Notes: generated by a model not told the origin, from the letters alone. 64,000 nucleotides of DNA from Chromatiaceae bacterium (GCA_024235215.1 JACKMU010000003.1:248001-312000), one strand, 5' to 3'; positions 28,165 to 37,545 are shown, numbered from the stretch's first letter. Translations and numbers: made by a program.

Positions 28165-29346
28165 TCAAAGATTTTTCTTGACCGATCCCGGCACATAGAA
28201 CAGGCGTCGGTTTCTACCCTGCTCCTTGCAGGTGTACATGGCAAAATCTGCCTGTCGATAGATCTCCTGCAACCACTCCGATAGATCACACGATCCTTCT
28301 CCCTGGGTCGTGGTCATGCCAATGCTGGCGGTAAGAACCAGATTCTCCATGCTGCCCCCTAAATCCAACGAAGCGATCTTCTCCTGAATTCTTTTCGCCA
28401 TCAGATCGGCACCGACCGGGCCTGTATTGGGTAACAGCAGTACGAACTCCTCACCTCCAAGACGGGCGATCATATCGCCGGCGCGTGCCTGCGCCTTTAA
28501 CGCATCCGCAATCAGACGCAATACGCGATCACCAATCGCATGCCCCCAGGTGTCGTTGATTCGCTTGAAGTAGTCGATATCCACCAGCAACAGGCTTATC
28601 GCACTCCTGTCCCGTCGTGACCGTGCCAGCATTGCCTCGCCTTCTATGAAGAAATAGCGCCGGTTGTGCAGGCCGGTCAGGTCATCTGTGGTAGACAAGC
28701 GCTGATAGCGCTGACGCAGATCCTCGGATTCGGTCAAAGCATTTTCCAGCGCCAGTGTGCGCTGAGTGATCATCTCTTCCAGGTTATGCAACAACCTGTG
28801 ACTACTTAGAAATCTCCCTAAACAGTTTCCGAACAGCACGAGAAAATGCTGGTGCCAATACTCAAAAAATTCCGGTGAGTGGTGAACGACAACCAAAACT
28901 CCCAACACGGAGTCCCCTGACTTGATTGGAATGGAGAACAGTGAAGCTGCGTCTGGAAACATCCCGATATCGCGCAGATCATGTAGGCTCTCTTCACTGC
29001 TACAGTCACAACAGTGCTGAATCGTGCCAGTGGTGAAAGTGGTGCCAACGATCCCTCTAGTTAATGGCAAACTGAGCCTACCAAGCTCTGTAGTCGTCAC
29101 ATGGACCGGATATGTCAGCAACTGCCCCGGCTTTCGTGTCGTAGCCGCACAAACCAGACAATCGTCCCTCTGCAGAAACAGCGAACAGTTTTCCAGATCC
29201 TGATGTCTGACCAAGGCTGTCAGTGCCTGTTGTATGAGTACACTTTCAGGCACCCCTTCCAAATCCATTTCGGACAGCTGGTGAATAGCAGAGAGTGCAT
29301 CCACCAATGCAATATAGTTGTCAGCCAGACTGGTATTTTTCATCAT
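28165..29346 (-). CDS. Diguanylate cyclase with N-terminal GAF-like domain
   Basis: The product is 393 residues. The first ~180 residues read as a GAF-type sensor (SVLIQQALTALVRHQDLENC, GIVGTTFTTGTIQHCCDC, FSIPIKSGDSVLGVLVVV). The C-terminal GGDEF domain is intact: LSTTDDLTGLHNRRYF at its start, then RAGDMIARLGGEEFVLLL. The GGEEF catalytic loop is preceded by RxxD at the position of the inhibitory I-site, so product feedback inhibition is expected. It makes c-di-GMP from GTP. It shares strand with the HDOD gene 18 bases upstream, a likely operon. Confidence 0.93.
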   Translation of the reverse strand: MMKNTSLADNYIALVDALSAIHQLSEMDLEGVPESVLIQQALTALVRHQDLENCSLFLQRDDCLVCAATTRKPGQLLTYPVHVTTTELGRLSLPLTRGIVGTTFTTGTIQHCCDCSSEESLHDLRDIGMFPDAASLFSIPIKSGDSVLGVLVVVHHSPEFFEYWHQHFLVLFGNCLGRFLSSHRLLHNLEEMITQRTLALENALTESEDLRQRYQRLSTTDDLTGLHNRRYFFIEGEAMLARSRRDRSAISLLLVDIDYFKRINDTWGHAIGDRVLRLIADALKAQARAGDMIARLGGEEFVLLLPNTGPVGADLMAKRIQEKIASLDLGGSMENLVLTASIGMTTTQGEGSCDLSEWLQEIYRQADFAMYTCKEQGRNRRLFYVPGSVKKNL

Positions 29347-29363
29347 TCAGCGCCGTCGGTGTA

Positions 29364-30236
29364 TCAACTCAACAGCATTGCAACGGCACGTAAGTTATCA
29401 CTTTGACTGAGAAATCTTTCTTCAATATTAAAACATTCCTGACGTTCCAACCCGAGTACCCGCTGCATATCGAGGTTGTCGGACAATGTTATCGGCTCGT
29501 TCGATATCTGTGCGTTAATCCAGTGGCTAGCCGCCCGCACTGACTCCAGGTGACAAAAATACTGGCCACCATAGTCACGCTTGGTGAAATTTCCGACCAC
29601 TTCGGGGACCGCTTCTGGCAGGTGCCAGCGCCGCAGCAGCCACTCACCCGACTCCCATTGATCCACACCAATAATGTCACGTTCCAGCGCAAACAAATCG
29701 AGTTCCGGATCTCGTCGATAGTCACCAAGAGCTATGGAAAGCTCTACTGGAAAAAGGTTCGCCAGCAGTAGTTGTCCCAGATTGTGCAGCAGACCGCATA
29801 AATAAACGCTGTCCCCTAGTGAGGCATTCGGAAGCGACGCCCGCTGCACGATCATTCGAGCTAATGCGGCACTGCCAAGTGATGTGTACCAGTATTCTGG
29901 GACGCTAAACTCCCTGCAGGCGTTGATGTTGAATGAGCTCGCCATCGATATGCTCAGGGAAAGGCTCTTCACCAGATTCATGCCCAGGACTCTGATGATT
30001 GCTTCACGAACGTTATTGATCTCGCGCACCTGCCCGAAATAGGCCGAATTCGCCAGTCCGAGGATACGCGCAGCCAGCGGGGGATCCTGTTCGATCACCT
30101 CAATAACCACCTCCAACTCCACATCAGGGTCCCCTATCAGCTTCAGTAAGCGAGATGCTGTCCTGGGGAGTGGCGGAAGAGTCGTTATTCGGTTAAATTT
30201 ATCGTTAACCCGTTCATTACAAGCCTCTGTCATCAT
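29364..30236 (-). CDS. HDOD domain protein
   Basis: A 290-residue protein almost wholly made of an HDOD domain, a catalytically silent relative of HD phosphohydrolases used in signalling. Visible are ITTLPPLPRTASRLLKLIGD at the N-terminus and QDPPLAARILGLANSAYFG, both family hallmarks. A later helix reads GLLHNLGQLLLANLFP, where a true HD enzyme would have a metal-binding pair. It probably forms a two-gene signalling operon with the diguanylate cyclase downstream. Confidence 0.92.
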   Translation of the reverse strand: MMTEACNERVNDKFNRITTLPPLPRTASRLLKLIGDPDVELEVVIEVIEQDPPLAARILGLANSAYFGQVREINNVREAIIRVLGMNLVKSLSLSISMASSFNINACREFSVPEYWYTSLGSAALARMIVQRASLPNASLGDSVYLCGLLHNLGQLLLANLFPVELSIALGDYRRDPELDLFALERDIIGVDQWESGEWLLRRWHLPEAVPEVVGNFTKRDYGGQYFCHLESVRAASHWINAQISNEPITLSDNLDMQRVLGLERQECFNIEERFLSQSDNLRAVAMLLS

Positions 30237-30372
30237 CCAGGCTCCTCATTGTTTTCTCATAACTTGCCCTTATTTTTCTTTCTATTACACTGGCTAAAAG
30301 CATTCAGCGGAGTGTTACGAATATAGCGTCAGGTGCTTTTAGTTCTTTAATCATTTGGTTATTTGTATAAGC

Positions 30373-31437
30373 ATGAACGATACAATTTCACCCGAATCGA
30401 TAGTGCAGCGGCAGATACAGGTACCATCCCATCCGGTATGGCCCGAACTGACCGACCTAGAGTTGGCAGCATCAAAAAGCCGCATCAAAAAGCTCCTGGA
30501 GTCGAGGAATGCGGTTCTGGTAGCCCATTACTATACCGATTCCAATCTACAGGAGTTGGCGGAAGAGAGTGGCGGCTGTGTAGCCGACTCGCTTGAGATG
30601 GCGCGGTTTGGCACTGTCCAGAGCGCCAAAACGCTGGTTGTCTGTGGCGTACGATTCATGGGTGAAACCGCAAAGATACTCAACCCCGAAAAACGCGTAC
30701 TGATGCCGGATTTAAATGCCACCTGCTCATTGGACGAGGGGTGTCCGGCCGACGCATTCTCTCATTTCTGCGACCAGCATCCCGACCACACAGTCGTGGT
30801 TTACGCCAATACCAGCGCCGCAGTCAAAGCAAGGTCAGACTGGGTGGTCACCTCTGGCATCGCCCTCCCGATCCTGACCCATCTCGCTGCGCGCGGGGAG
30901 AAGGTACTGTGGGCGCCGGACAAACATTTAGGCAGATACATCCAGCGCGTTACCGGGATTGAAATGCTGTTGTGGCAAGGCTCCTGCGCCGTGCACGAAG
31001 AGTTCAAGTCGATAGCGCTGGAGCGCATCCGAAGGCTCCATCCTGAAGCAGCAGTCCTGGTTCATCCGGAGTCCCCCGAAGCAGTGATCGACCAGGCGGA
31101 TGTCGTGGGTTCCACCACTGCGCTGATTCAGGCGGTGAAGAAGATGAAAAACAAGTCGTTTATCGTTGCCACTGACAGCGGCATCTTCCATAAGATGAAA
31201 CAGTTGGCTCCAGAAAAACAACTGATCGAAGCACCCACTGCAGGAGAAGGCGCAACCTGCCAGAGTTGTGCACACTGCCCCTGGATGGCCATGAACTCAC
31301 TGCAGAATTTGGAACAGGTGCTACTGACCGGAGAAAACGAAATTGAAATCGATCCGGAAATCAGCAGACGCGCCAGGCTTCCAATTCAGCGTATGCTTGA
31401 TTTTGCCAGAAGCCATCAGCATGAAAAAAGTGGTTGA
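30373..31437 (+). CDS. nadA: Quinolinate synthase NadA
   Basis: The product is 354 residues from the ATG giving MNDTISPESIV. It condenses iminoaspartate with dihydroxyacetone phosphate to quinolinate in NAD biosynthesis. The three [4Fe-4S] cysteine sites are visible: the first in LNATCSLDEGCPADAF, the second in WQGSCAVHEEF, and the third within CQSCAHCPWMAMNSLQNL. Also typical is LVAHYYTDSNLQELAE near the N-terminus. It stands alone here, without nadB or nadC nearby. No strong ribosome site precedes this ATG, and a TTG six codons upstream is the alternative start. Confidence 0.96.
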   Translation: MNDTISPESIVQRQIQVPSHPVWPELTDLELAASKSRIKKLLESRNAVLVAHYYTDSNLQELAEESGGCVADSLEMARFGTVQSAKTLVVCGVRFMGETAKILNPEKRVLMPDLNATCSLDEGCPADAFSHFCDQHPDHTVVVYANTSAAVKARSDWVVTSGIALPILTHLAARGEKVLWAPDKHLGRYIQRVTGIEMLLWQGSCAVHEEFKSIALERIRRLHPEAAVLVHPESPEAVIDQADVVGSTTALIQAVKKMKNKSFIVATDSGIFHKMKQLAPEKQLIEAPTAGEGATCQSCAHCPWMAMNSLQNLEQVLLTGENEIEIDPEISRRARLPIQRMLDFARSHQHEKSG

Positions 31438-31476
31438 TCAGGCCACCGATTCCGGGACCTACCCGGCACACCCATA

Positions 31477-32196
31477 TCAAGCGTCATCTATACCGGGCCC
31501 CACACTCTGACCGCAGATTCCTGCAGATTGCGCCTGGGCACGCAACCCGTCCGGATCCAGAATCTGGATCCGGCCTCCCATGACCCTCACCAATCCCTGA
31601 CTGGTGAAGTTGTTGAGAATGCGGGAAAAGGTTTCAGGCTTAACAGAGAGCCTGGATGCCAACACCCCTTTTGGGGTATCCAAATCAATCTCTACCGGGA
31701 GTTTTGACTTGTTCAGCAAACACTTTCCGCACAGATATCCCGCCACTCTACCACTGGCGCTCTGCAGTGTGAGATCGTCAATCTCTTTGATTAGATTACG
31801 CAGGCGCATGCTCATATCACCCATCAAACGAAAACAGGTGTCGACCGATTCACGCAGTAATTTCAGGAAATCTCTGTTGTCGATCGCCAACAGTAAGGTA
31901 TCTCCGAGTGCGACCGCTCGTACCGGGTAGACAGGGGCATTGGAGAACATCAATGCTTCAGCAAATGTGTGGCCTGCGGATACGACTTGGATGACCTTCT
32001 CATTTCCGTTCAGGGAGAGGCGGGAGAGCTTAATCTGACCATCGACCACCATAAAGAAACGGCGCGCCTCATCACCCGATTCGAACAGTGCAGCACCGTC
32101 CCGAAGCTGGATCTTATGAGTGAAGGAGCGAACCCTGTCCAACTGGGAATCAGTTAATTGTGAAAACAGGTAGGTGTCTTTCAAATCAAATGCCAT
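31477..32196 (-). CDS. dnr: Dnr-type Crp/Fnr family transcription regulator
   Basis: A 239-residue regulator with an N-terminal cyclic-nucleotide-binding fold (ESGDEARRFFMVVDGQIKL), a dimerisation helix and a C-terminal winged helix (TPKGVLASRLSVKPETFSRI). The recognition helix holds E-T-F-S-R, the ExxSR arrangement of Fnr and Dnr that reads TTGAT half-sites. There are no N-terminal cysteines for an iron-sulfur cluster, so it is not an oxygen-sensing Fnr; a haem-based NO sensor of Dnr type fits. Matching TTGAT-N4-ATCAA-like boxes lie before nirS, nirC, the octaheme cytochrome and the NorS/NorY cluster. That it acts on them is inference. Confidence 0.82.
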   Translation of the reverse strand: MAFDLKDTYLFSQLTDSQLDRVRSFTHKIQLRDGAALFESGDEARRFFMVVDGQIKLSRLSLNGNEKVIQVVSAGHTFAEALMFSNAPVYPVRAVALGDTLLLAIDNRDFLKLLRESVDTCFRLMGDMSMRLRNLIKEIDDLTLQSASGRVAGYLCGKCLLNKSKLPVEIDLDTPKGVLASRLSVKPETFSRILNNFTSQGLVRVMGGRIQILDPDGLRAQAQSAGICGQSVGPGIDDA

Positions 32197-32477
32197 ATCT
32201 GATAGATCTCTTTTTAATTCTGATAGATAGAGATTGATCCACCGCTCGGGACTGGAACGTAAGTTTATGGATTTTAGCGCATTGCAAGCTTACCGGAAAA
32301 CCGATTGGTCAGCTTCACTCTGCCATCCACAATAGCGCTAGAGTCCCAAGTATCGGTGCTATATGACTATGGGATGCAACACTCGCACCGGCCACCGCTC
32401 CATTGTCTATAGAATAGATGATACAGGACGAGAGTGGAGATCGAGTTGGCCCGGCACCCGTTTTGATATGACCCGAC

Positions 32478-33818
32478 TCAGCAGACGGATTCCTGGGTTG
32501 TCGGTTCCAGCAACCTGAATGTGGCACGAAAACGCCCCACAGCAAGAAAAAGATTGATCAGCAGCAGTAGGTTACTTGCAATAAACAGCAACGCCGCCGG
32601 TCGTGAAAACCACAGGGGCATAACTGCAGCGGCCGCACTGAACAAAAATGCAGAGAGATGCAGGTAAAACTGGCGTTTCGCCGCCCTGTCGGTAACGAAC
32701 TCCTTCATATTCGGTATCCTGACCATCATGCACATCAGATTCATTTGCCGATTCTGCAGATGAAACCAGCAGAGAAAAGGTACGATTTTATAAAGCATCC
32801 CGTTTACCACCGAGAGCACAACCCCTTGAACTAGTCCGATACCGAGAAGTATGGAAAAGTATTGCGCCTCCCGCACCGGTGGAAACAGTACCCCGCTCAA
32901 CCAGAACAGCGCGCTTCCGGCAAGCAGAATCATTCCCAAACGCCAGAACAGCAGCGTTACGTCAGGTACCCGCCGCTTGCGGCGGGACTGCAGCAGAAGG
33001 GTGTAGATGGAGAACAGAGTAAAACCGAACACCACCACCATCAGCACCAGTAGTGCCAACAGGCTTATCCACGCAGCCACAATCCATCCGGAGCGCAACA
33101 GCAACCAGATCAGCAGAGCGACAAAGATCATCCAGGGCAGAAAACGCTTTACCCAATCCGGGTACTCGGGGGTCACCTGAAACATCGGAACCAGCTGAAA
33201 TGAGACACTGATCAGCAGCAGTCCCATCCACCCAAGCAGCCCCCAACCCAGATGCGCGTCTGCCAGAATTGCAAGATTCGGTATGCGGATGATACCAGCG
33301 TAACCGAGCGCGGCTATACTACCCAGCAACAGGGTCAACAAAAGCGCAGATACAGCCAGCTTCATTCCGCCGACAGTGGCGCCGGAGGAGATGACGCGCA
33401 ATTGCGCGATCGTCACAGCGGCAATGAAAGCGCACAATCCCACACCTATAGCAACCAATGCAATCAGCATGATCAGCGGTGTGCCGGTCAAAAATGCGAG
33501 CACCAACGCCAGCGTGCCCAACACCAACAATACATGTAGCGAAGCCCCGACCATGACCACATGCGGGACCGGGGAACCGGCGATCACTGGCAACATCTGC
33601 AACATGGCACCACACATCACCATCGTCAGGAAGCCCAGCGTCATCATATGGGTCAGTCCCAGCATCAGTGGTGACCAGCGGGAGACGAATGGGGTTTCGC
33701 CATAAAACAACACCAGGAATCCTGACACAATCCCAAACAGTGGTGCTGTCAGGAAAAAACGGAACGGGATGGAGATGGGTGGCGCCTGTTCCAGTGAGAG
33801 GCTCGCGGTATTCAACAT
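32478..33818 (-). CDS. Polytopic membrane protein of nitrogen-oxide clusters (NnrS- or heme-copper-like)
   Basis: A 446-residue protein with about 12 hydrophobic spans. Possible haem-ligand histidines lie in spans (LGLTHMMTLGFL, LADAHLGWGLLGWMGL, FLCWFHLQNRQM). The pattern resembles NnrS and the heme-copper subunit I fold, but lacks a full set of active-site motifs. The start at MLNTASLSLEQAPP is chosen because the longer frame would overlap the DUF2249 gene. It follows that gene by 10 bases and so belongs to the hemerythrin-DUF2249-membrane protein operon. A role in NO tolerance or metal-haem assembly is a guess from context. Confidence 0.72.
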   Translation of the reverse strand: MLNTASLSLEQAPPISIPFRFFLTAPLFGIVSGFLVLFYGETPFVSRWSPLMLGLTHMMTLGFLTMVMCGAMLQMLPVIAGSPVPHVVMVGASLHVLLVLGTLALVLAFLTGTPLIMLIALVAIGVGLCAFIAAVTIAQLRVISSGATVGGMKLAVSALLLTLLLGSIAALGYAGIIRIPNLAILADAHLGWGLLGWMGLLLISVSFQLVPMFQVTPEYPDWVKRFLPWMIFVALLIWLLLRSGWIVAAWISLLALLVLMVVVFGFTLFSIYTLLLQSRRKRRVPDVTLLFWRLGMILLAGSALFWLSGVLFPPVREAQYFSILLGIGLVQGVVLSVVNGMLYKIVPFLCWFHLQNRQMNLMCMMVRIPNMKEFVTDRAAKRQFYLHLSAFLFSAAAAVMPLWFSRPAALLFIASNLLLLINLFLAVGRFRATFRLLEPTTQESVC

Positions 33819-33828
33819 CGATGCGAAC

Positions 33829-34080
33829 TCAACAACTTTGCACAGCGCTCTCAGCCTGTTGGTCACCTCGATGCCAGATCAGTATCTCGAACCGGCTTGT
33901 CCCACCTGTACGGGTTGACCAGGAGAATCCCCCCTTTTCGAGCAGAGGATAGAGTAGATGGGGTTCGCGACGGTGTACAATCCGCAGAACATCTCCTCGC
34001 TTGAGTCGTTTTATCGCCTCGATAGTACGCTCCAGCGGTTCACAAGGCTCTAACTCACTAACATCCAGTTGGTGTTCCAT
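33829..34080 (-). CDS. DUF2249 family small protein
   Basis: An 83-residue TusA-like fold protein: MEHQLDVSELEPCEPLERTI, then LKRGDVLRIVHRREPHLLYP and a C-terminal RFEILIWHR. In TusA the conserved N-terminal motif is CPxP; here it is PCEPLE, with one cysteine. DUF2249 proteins recur with hemerythrins and denitrification genes, and their biochemical role is not known. It sits between the hemerythrin gene (27 bases) and the membrane protein gene (10 bases). Confidence 0.85.
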   Translation of the reverse strand: MEHQLDVSELEPCEPLERTIEAIKRLKRGDVLRIVHRREPHLLYPLLEKGGFSWSTRTGGTSRFEILIWHRGDQQAESAVQSC

Positions 34081-34107
34081 AATTTTGCTTGCATCTTACT
34101 GTGTAGA

Positions 34108-34542
34108 TCAGGAGGAGTGTATCTCTTGGGCAATCTCTGCACCCGCTTCTCCCAACGTCCTGTCCATCATCGGATAAAGCATCTGCTCCTCTTTCATATT
34201 GTGCTGCTGAATGATCATCATCAGGGTTTCAGACAATCCGAGATAGCGGGTATCATCCCTGTCCGCGACCGCCTGCTCCATCTCCGAGAGAAGCTGCCTC
34301 ATCTGATTGTGCTCCATTCGCATAATCTGCACTGGCCCCATCGCATGGCCTATGTGCTGCTCGAAGGCAGGAAACAGACGTTCCTCTTCCATCGCAAAAT
34401 GGTTGAGTGTGGCATCACGGAATGCGGCGAATGCTTTCCCCCCTTCACCCCAATCTTTGGTGGATACCAGGTTTTCGGCGTCACTGAAGATCTCATCGCA
34501 GCGCCTGTGGTCTGCGGCCATGATGGTGATGATGGTTGCCAT
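34108..34542 (-). CDS. Hemerythrin HHE-domain protein
   Basis: A 144-residue four-helix protein with the di-iron ligand pattern: ADHRRCDEIF, LNHFAMEEERLFPAFEQHIG, MRMEHNQMRQLL and IIQQHNMKEEQMLYPMMD. HHE proteins bind oxygen or NO or repair iron-sulfur centres (YtfE/DnrN-like), though it lacks the N-terminal ScdA domain of YtfE. It is the first gene of an operon with DUF2249 and a polytopic membrane protein, divergent from the octaheme cytochrome gene. NO defence is the likeliest setting. Confidence 0.88.
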   Translation of the reverse strand: MATIITIMAADHRRCDEIFSDAENLVSTKDWGEGGKAFAAFRDATLNHFAMEEERLFPAFEQHIGHAMGPVQIMRMEHNQMRQLLSEMEQAVADRDDTRYLGLSETLMMIIQQHNMKEEQMLYPMMDRTLGEAGAEIAQEIHSS

Positions 34543-34745
34543 AATATATCCCGTTTAACCCAAGAACTGAGAATGTAAGAATAGCTATGCCATCTGGCTC
34601 CACATTGATGCTCGTCAAACTGGCAGGATTCATCCATTCTGAAAAACCTTCTCTATATTACTAAAAATACGTCTCCTGATTACTCAGACAATTGACTCTT
34701 CGTTCACCCATTCTGATTGGAAACCGTAGCTGAACAGCACTTGCC

Positions 34746-34786
34746 TTGACCTGAATCAATGTCTTTCACATTGCTCTCCCTATAGG
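34746..34786 (+). promoter_or_regulatory. Fnr/Dnr box and -10 before the octaheme cytochrome gene
   Basis: TTGACCTGAATCAA (34746-34759) matches TTGAT-N4-ATCAA with one change. TATAGG at 34781-34786 stands where the -10 of a class II Fnr-type promoter should be, with the box centre about 41 bases before the predicted start near 34793. The geometry fits the plus-strand gene better than the divergent hemerythrin gene. Confidence 0.72.
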
Positions 34787-34991
34787 TTAGTCAGGGCTGA
34801 TCAGGCTGCTGGCAGACATAATCTTTTGTCAAAAATATCGTCTGAAAAAGAGGTTCACGATATCAGCCAGAATGGGTCCAAACAACCGCTTGTCTACCAC
34901 CACCTGGATTGGAGCCCAGGAGTACCTTGCCGGTATGTGCCACCCCAGTAAGCAACGAAAATAACTTTATCCAGATTTAAGGAGAGGCGAA

Positions 34992-36449
34992 GTGAAATTC
35001 CATCGGTTATTGGTTTCTGCAGCGGCAGGGATCTTTTTGCTGATAGTTCAGGCAGGCTTTACTGCAACTGCCACTACTATGACGCAAAAAACCCTGAGTG
35101 AAGATCAACTGGCACACAAGGATTGTCTGGGTTGCCACATCAATGTCACACCCGGCATCGTCACTCAACACCTCGACAGTCCGCATGCCAATACCAAGAT
35201 AAAGGAGGAAGAGGTCCGCTGCCATGACTGTCACGGTACCGACCACAACACCATGGATGACTGGGCCAAAGCGGCCATGCCTACAGCTGAGACTTGTGGC
35301 GAGTGCCATAAGAAACAGATGAAACAGCATAAAGGCGGCAAACACAACCTCGGGTGGATGGTGATGAAGTCCCAAATCGCCTGGCACGGACAACCCGGCT
35401 CCATCACCGAGCAGGGCTACCGGGGCTGTTCGGGATGCCATAAAATCGGCGAAAAAGGGTTGTTGGGTGTTACCGACGGCAATATGGGTGAGATCTACCA
35501 TGACGGCGGTAAGGAGGCTTCGGCCTACCGCTACGGTAACGCCCAATGCGATGCCTGCCATACCCGTCACAGCTTCAAGAAATCCGAAGCGAAGGACCCA
35601 AGAGCCTGCTCCAACTGTCACATGGGCTTCGACCATCCCCAATGGGAGATGTATACCTCCGCGAAACATGGCGTCATCTGGGGTATCGAAGGCCATGAAG
35701 AGGATGCACGTGCCCCCACCTGCCAGAGCTGCCACATTATGGAAGGGGACCATGAGGTGAAGACACCCTGGGGCTTCCTCGGACTGCGCATTCCCACTCA
35801 GGCGAATGTACTGGCACTGATCGATGTCGCGCCATCCCTGGAGGAGCCGCTGAGAAAACTGGCAGCAGCACTGCCGACCGGAAACTATATCGATGTCGAC
35901 GACGATCCTCAGTGGGCGTTCGATCGGGCGTTGATCCTGCAGGCAGCTGGTGTACTGGATGACGCGCTGCAGCCGACGGAACGTTTCATTGAAATCGTTG
36001 TTCAGGCGCAGGCAGCCCGCGGACCGGAAGAGTTCAATGCGATCCGCACCAAGATGAAGGCAAACTGCAACAAGTGCCATGCAATGGGCTTCGTCAACGC
36101 ACATTTCAAAGCCTCCGATGAGATCGTCAAGGCGGCAGACCATGAGTTTGCCAAAGCCATCCAGGCAGTTCAGGGTCTTTATCGGGACGGTATCTTACAG
36201 AAACCCGAAGGGTGGAAGTATGCGCCTGATCTGCTCCAGTATTACGACGCTAAGACCAAGATAGAGCAGGAACTCTACCTGATCATGCTGGAGTATCGTC
36301 AGCGCACTTTCCAAGGCGCGTTCCATGTCAGCAACGACTACATGCACTGGTACGGTTGGGCGCCACTGAAAACCGCAGTCAACACGATTCTCGAGGAAGA
36401 GAAAAAGCTGCGGGCTGAACACGAGAACAAACTGGCTGCGAAACAATAA
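34992..36449 (+). CDS. Octaheme cytochrome c, hydroxylamine oxidoreductase (HAO) family
   Basis: A 485-residue periplasmic protein with a signal peptide (LLVSAAAGIFLLIVQAGFTA) and eight CxxCH sites, at about residues 45, 77, 102, 146, 186, 206, 244 and 359. The spacing, with seven motifs early and one after a ~115-residue gap, is that of the HAO family. These enzymes interconvert hydroxylamine and NO/nitrite, or reduce nitrite. The C-terminal region has several Tyr (FHVSNDYMHWYGW), but I cannot tell whether the P460 cross-link Tyr of oxidative HAO is present, so the direction of catalysis is open. AGGAGAGGCG precedes the ATG. A Fnr/Dnr box lies upstream, and a strong terminator follows. Confidence 0.88.
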   Translation: MKFHRLLVSAAAGIFLLIVQAGFTATATTMTQKTLSEDQLAHKDCLGCHINVTPGIVTQHLDSPHANTKIKEEEVRCHDCHGTDHNTMDDWAKAAMPTAETCGECHKKQMKQHKGGKHNLGWMVMKSQIAWHGQPGSITEQGYRGCSGCHKIGEKGLLGVTDGNMGEIYHDGGKEASAYRYGNAQCDACHTRHSFKKSEAKDPRACSNCHMGFDHPQWEMYTSAKHGVIWGIEGHEEDARAPTCQSCHIMEGDHEVKTPWGFLGLRIPTQANVLALIDVAPSLEEPLRKLAAALPTGNYIDVDDDPQWAFDRALILQAAGVLDDALQPTERFIEIVVQAQAARGPEEFNAIRTKMKANCNKCHAMGFVNAHFKASDEIVKAADHEFAKAIQAVQGLYRDGILQKPEGWKYAPDLLQYYDAKTKIEQELYLIMLEYRQRTFQGAFHVSNDYMHWYGWAPLKTAVNTILEEEKKLRAEHENKLAAKQ

Positions 36450-36490
36450 TCCAGCCGGGAGGTTTGGAAACAGCAGGAAGGCTGAATGAA

Positions 36491-36526
36491 GAAGGGGTGC
36501 AACCACCAGACTGCACCCCTTCTTTT
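36491..36526. terminator. Bidirectional rho-independent terminator
   Basis: An 11-bp stem, GAAGGGGTGCA (36491-36501) with TGCACCCCTTC (36512-36522), and TTTTAT afterwards. It lies between the convergent octaheme cytochrome and bacteriohemerythrin genes, and the A-rich left flank makes it work in both directions. Confidence 0.85.
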
Positions 36527-36541
36527 ATATGCGAAATTCTG

Positions 36542-37108
36542 TCAAGTCAGAGATTGTGTCTTTATGTAGGGACCATATTTCTTGTCAGTTCCATTGATGT
36601 GGTCAATCAACCACTCGCTGAGAAAACTGGCAACACCATCCAGTGCTTCATGCCCTCTCTGTTGGTACTCCTCCTGGAATTGAGCCACTTTAAAGATCAT
36701 GGCCCGATGTACCGTTTTGTGCACTTCGAGGTCTGGGTAGCCGGCAGCTTCCATCATCTTCTCTTCCCGCTCAAAATGATACCTGGTGTAATCCACCAGT
36801 TCATTCAGCGCCTGTCGTTCGAACTCCTCTCCGGTATGATACTTGTATGCAGTTTGGAATCGATTGATGAGTTCGATCAAACGCTTGTGATCGTCATCCA
36901 ATACGTCGACTCCCACCGTATAGCTCTCTTTCCATTCAACGCGGTCTTTCGAGGCGATCCAGCGATAGATGAAAACGATTGCGATCAATACGCCTATCAA
37001 TATCCAGGGCACGGGATTCGCGGGTCCAAACAGAAAGCCGAGACCGATCGCCACGATGAGCAGCCCGATAATAGCCGCCAGCACCAACGCATTGATATTC
37101 TTTTTCAT
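36542..37108 (-). CDS. Membrane-anchored bacteriohemerythrin
   Basis: The product is 188 residues. Two N-terminal membrane spans (LVLAAIIGLLIVAIGLGFLF and PWILIGVLIAIVFIYRWI) are followed by a cytoplasmic hemerythrin domain: VGVDVLDDDHKRLIELINRF, DYTRYHFEREEKMMEAAGYP, LEVHKTVHRAMIFKV and LSEWLIDHINGTDKKYG. All expected di-iron His, Glu and Asp ligands are visible. Such proteins bind O2, and may sense it or deliver it to membrane enzymes. It is a lone gene facing the octaheme cytochrome gene; the 437 bases before it are shared with the nirS promoter. Confidence 0.93.
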   Translation of the reverse strand: MKKNINALVLAAIIGLLIVAIGLGFLFGPANPVPWILIGVLIAIVFIYRWIASKDRVEWKESYTVGVDVLDDDHKRLIELINRFQTAYKYHTGEEFERQALNELVDYTRYHFEREEKMMEAAGYPDLEVHKTVHRAMIFKVAQFQEEYQQRGHEALDGVASFLSEWLIDHINGTDKKYGPYIKTQSLT

Positions 37109-37423
37109 AATCTATTCCAGTCGAGAAACCATTCGCTATTTAATCAACTGTGACAAGCTCAATAAGCACAACTGTCTATTCCTGAAAATTACCCACGCTC
37201 GATATCAAAAACAGGGAAAAGCGCACGTGAATCAGTATACCCTGAAGCTGATCCACTCGTTTAAAACAGAATTGCATATCTGTAAATATATATATAACTA
37301 TTTAGTAATAATTATATATACCACTTATCGTCTTTTCTCCAGACCAAATTCACTATCAACTAACCCCGAAATTCTTTGATTCATCTCAAATAGTGGTCCA
37401 TTACCGCATCAAGCCGGTCTTCT

Positions 37424-37462
37424 TTGACGTAAATCAAAGACCTTTTCCCTGAGCTATATAAT
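37424..37462 (+). promoter_or_regulatory. nirS promoter: Fnr/Dnr box and -10
   Basis: TTGACGTAAATCAA at 37424-37437 matches the Fnr/Dnr consensus with one change. A perfect TATAAT lies at 37457-37462, so the predicted start near 37470 puts the box centre close to -41. The ~170 bases further upstream are very AT-rich and otherwise featureless. Confidence 0.85.
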
Positions 37463-37545
37463 GTTAACCACTCTGGTAAATGAGCTTTAAAAATGTCGTT
37501 TGCCCTCGCTTTTCTCTGCAATGAAATTGATTGGGGATCGTCTTG

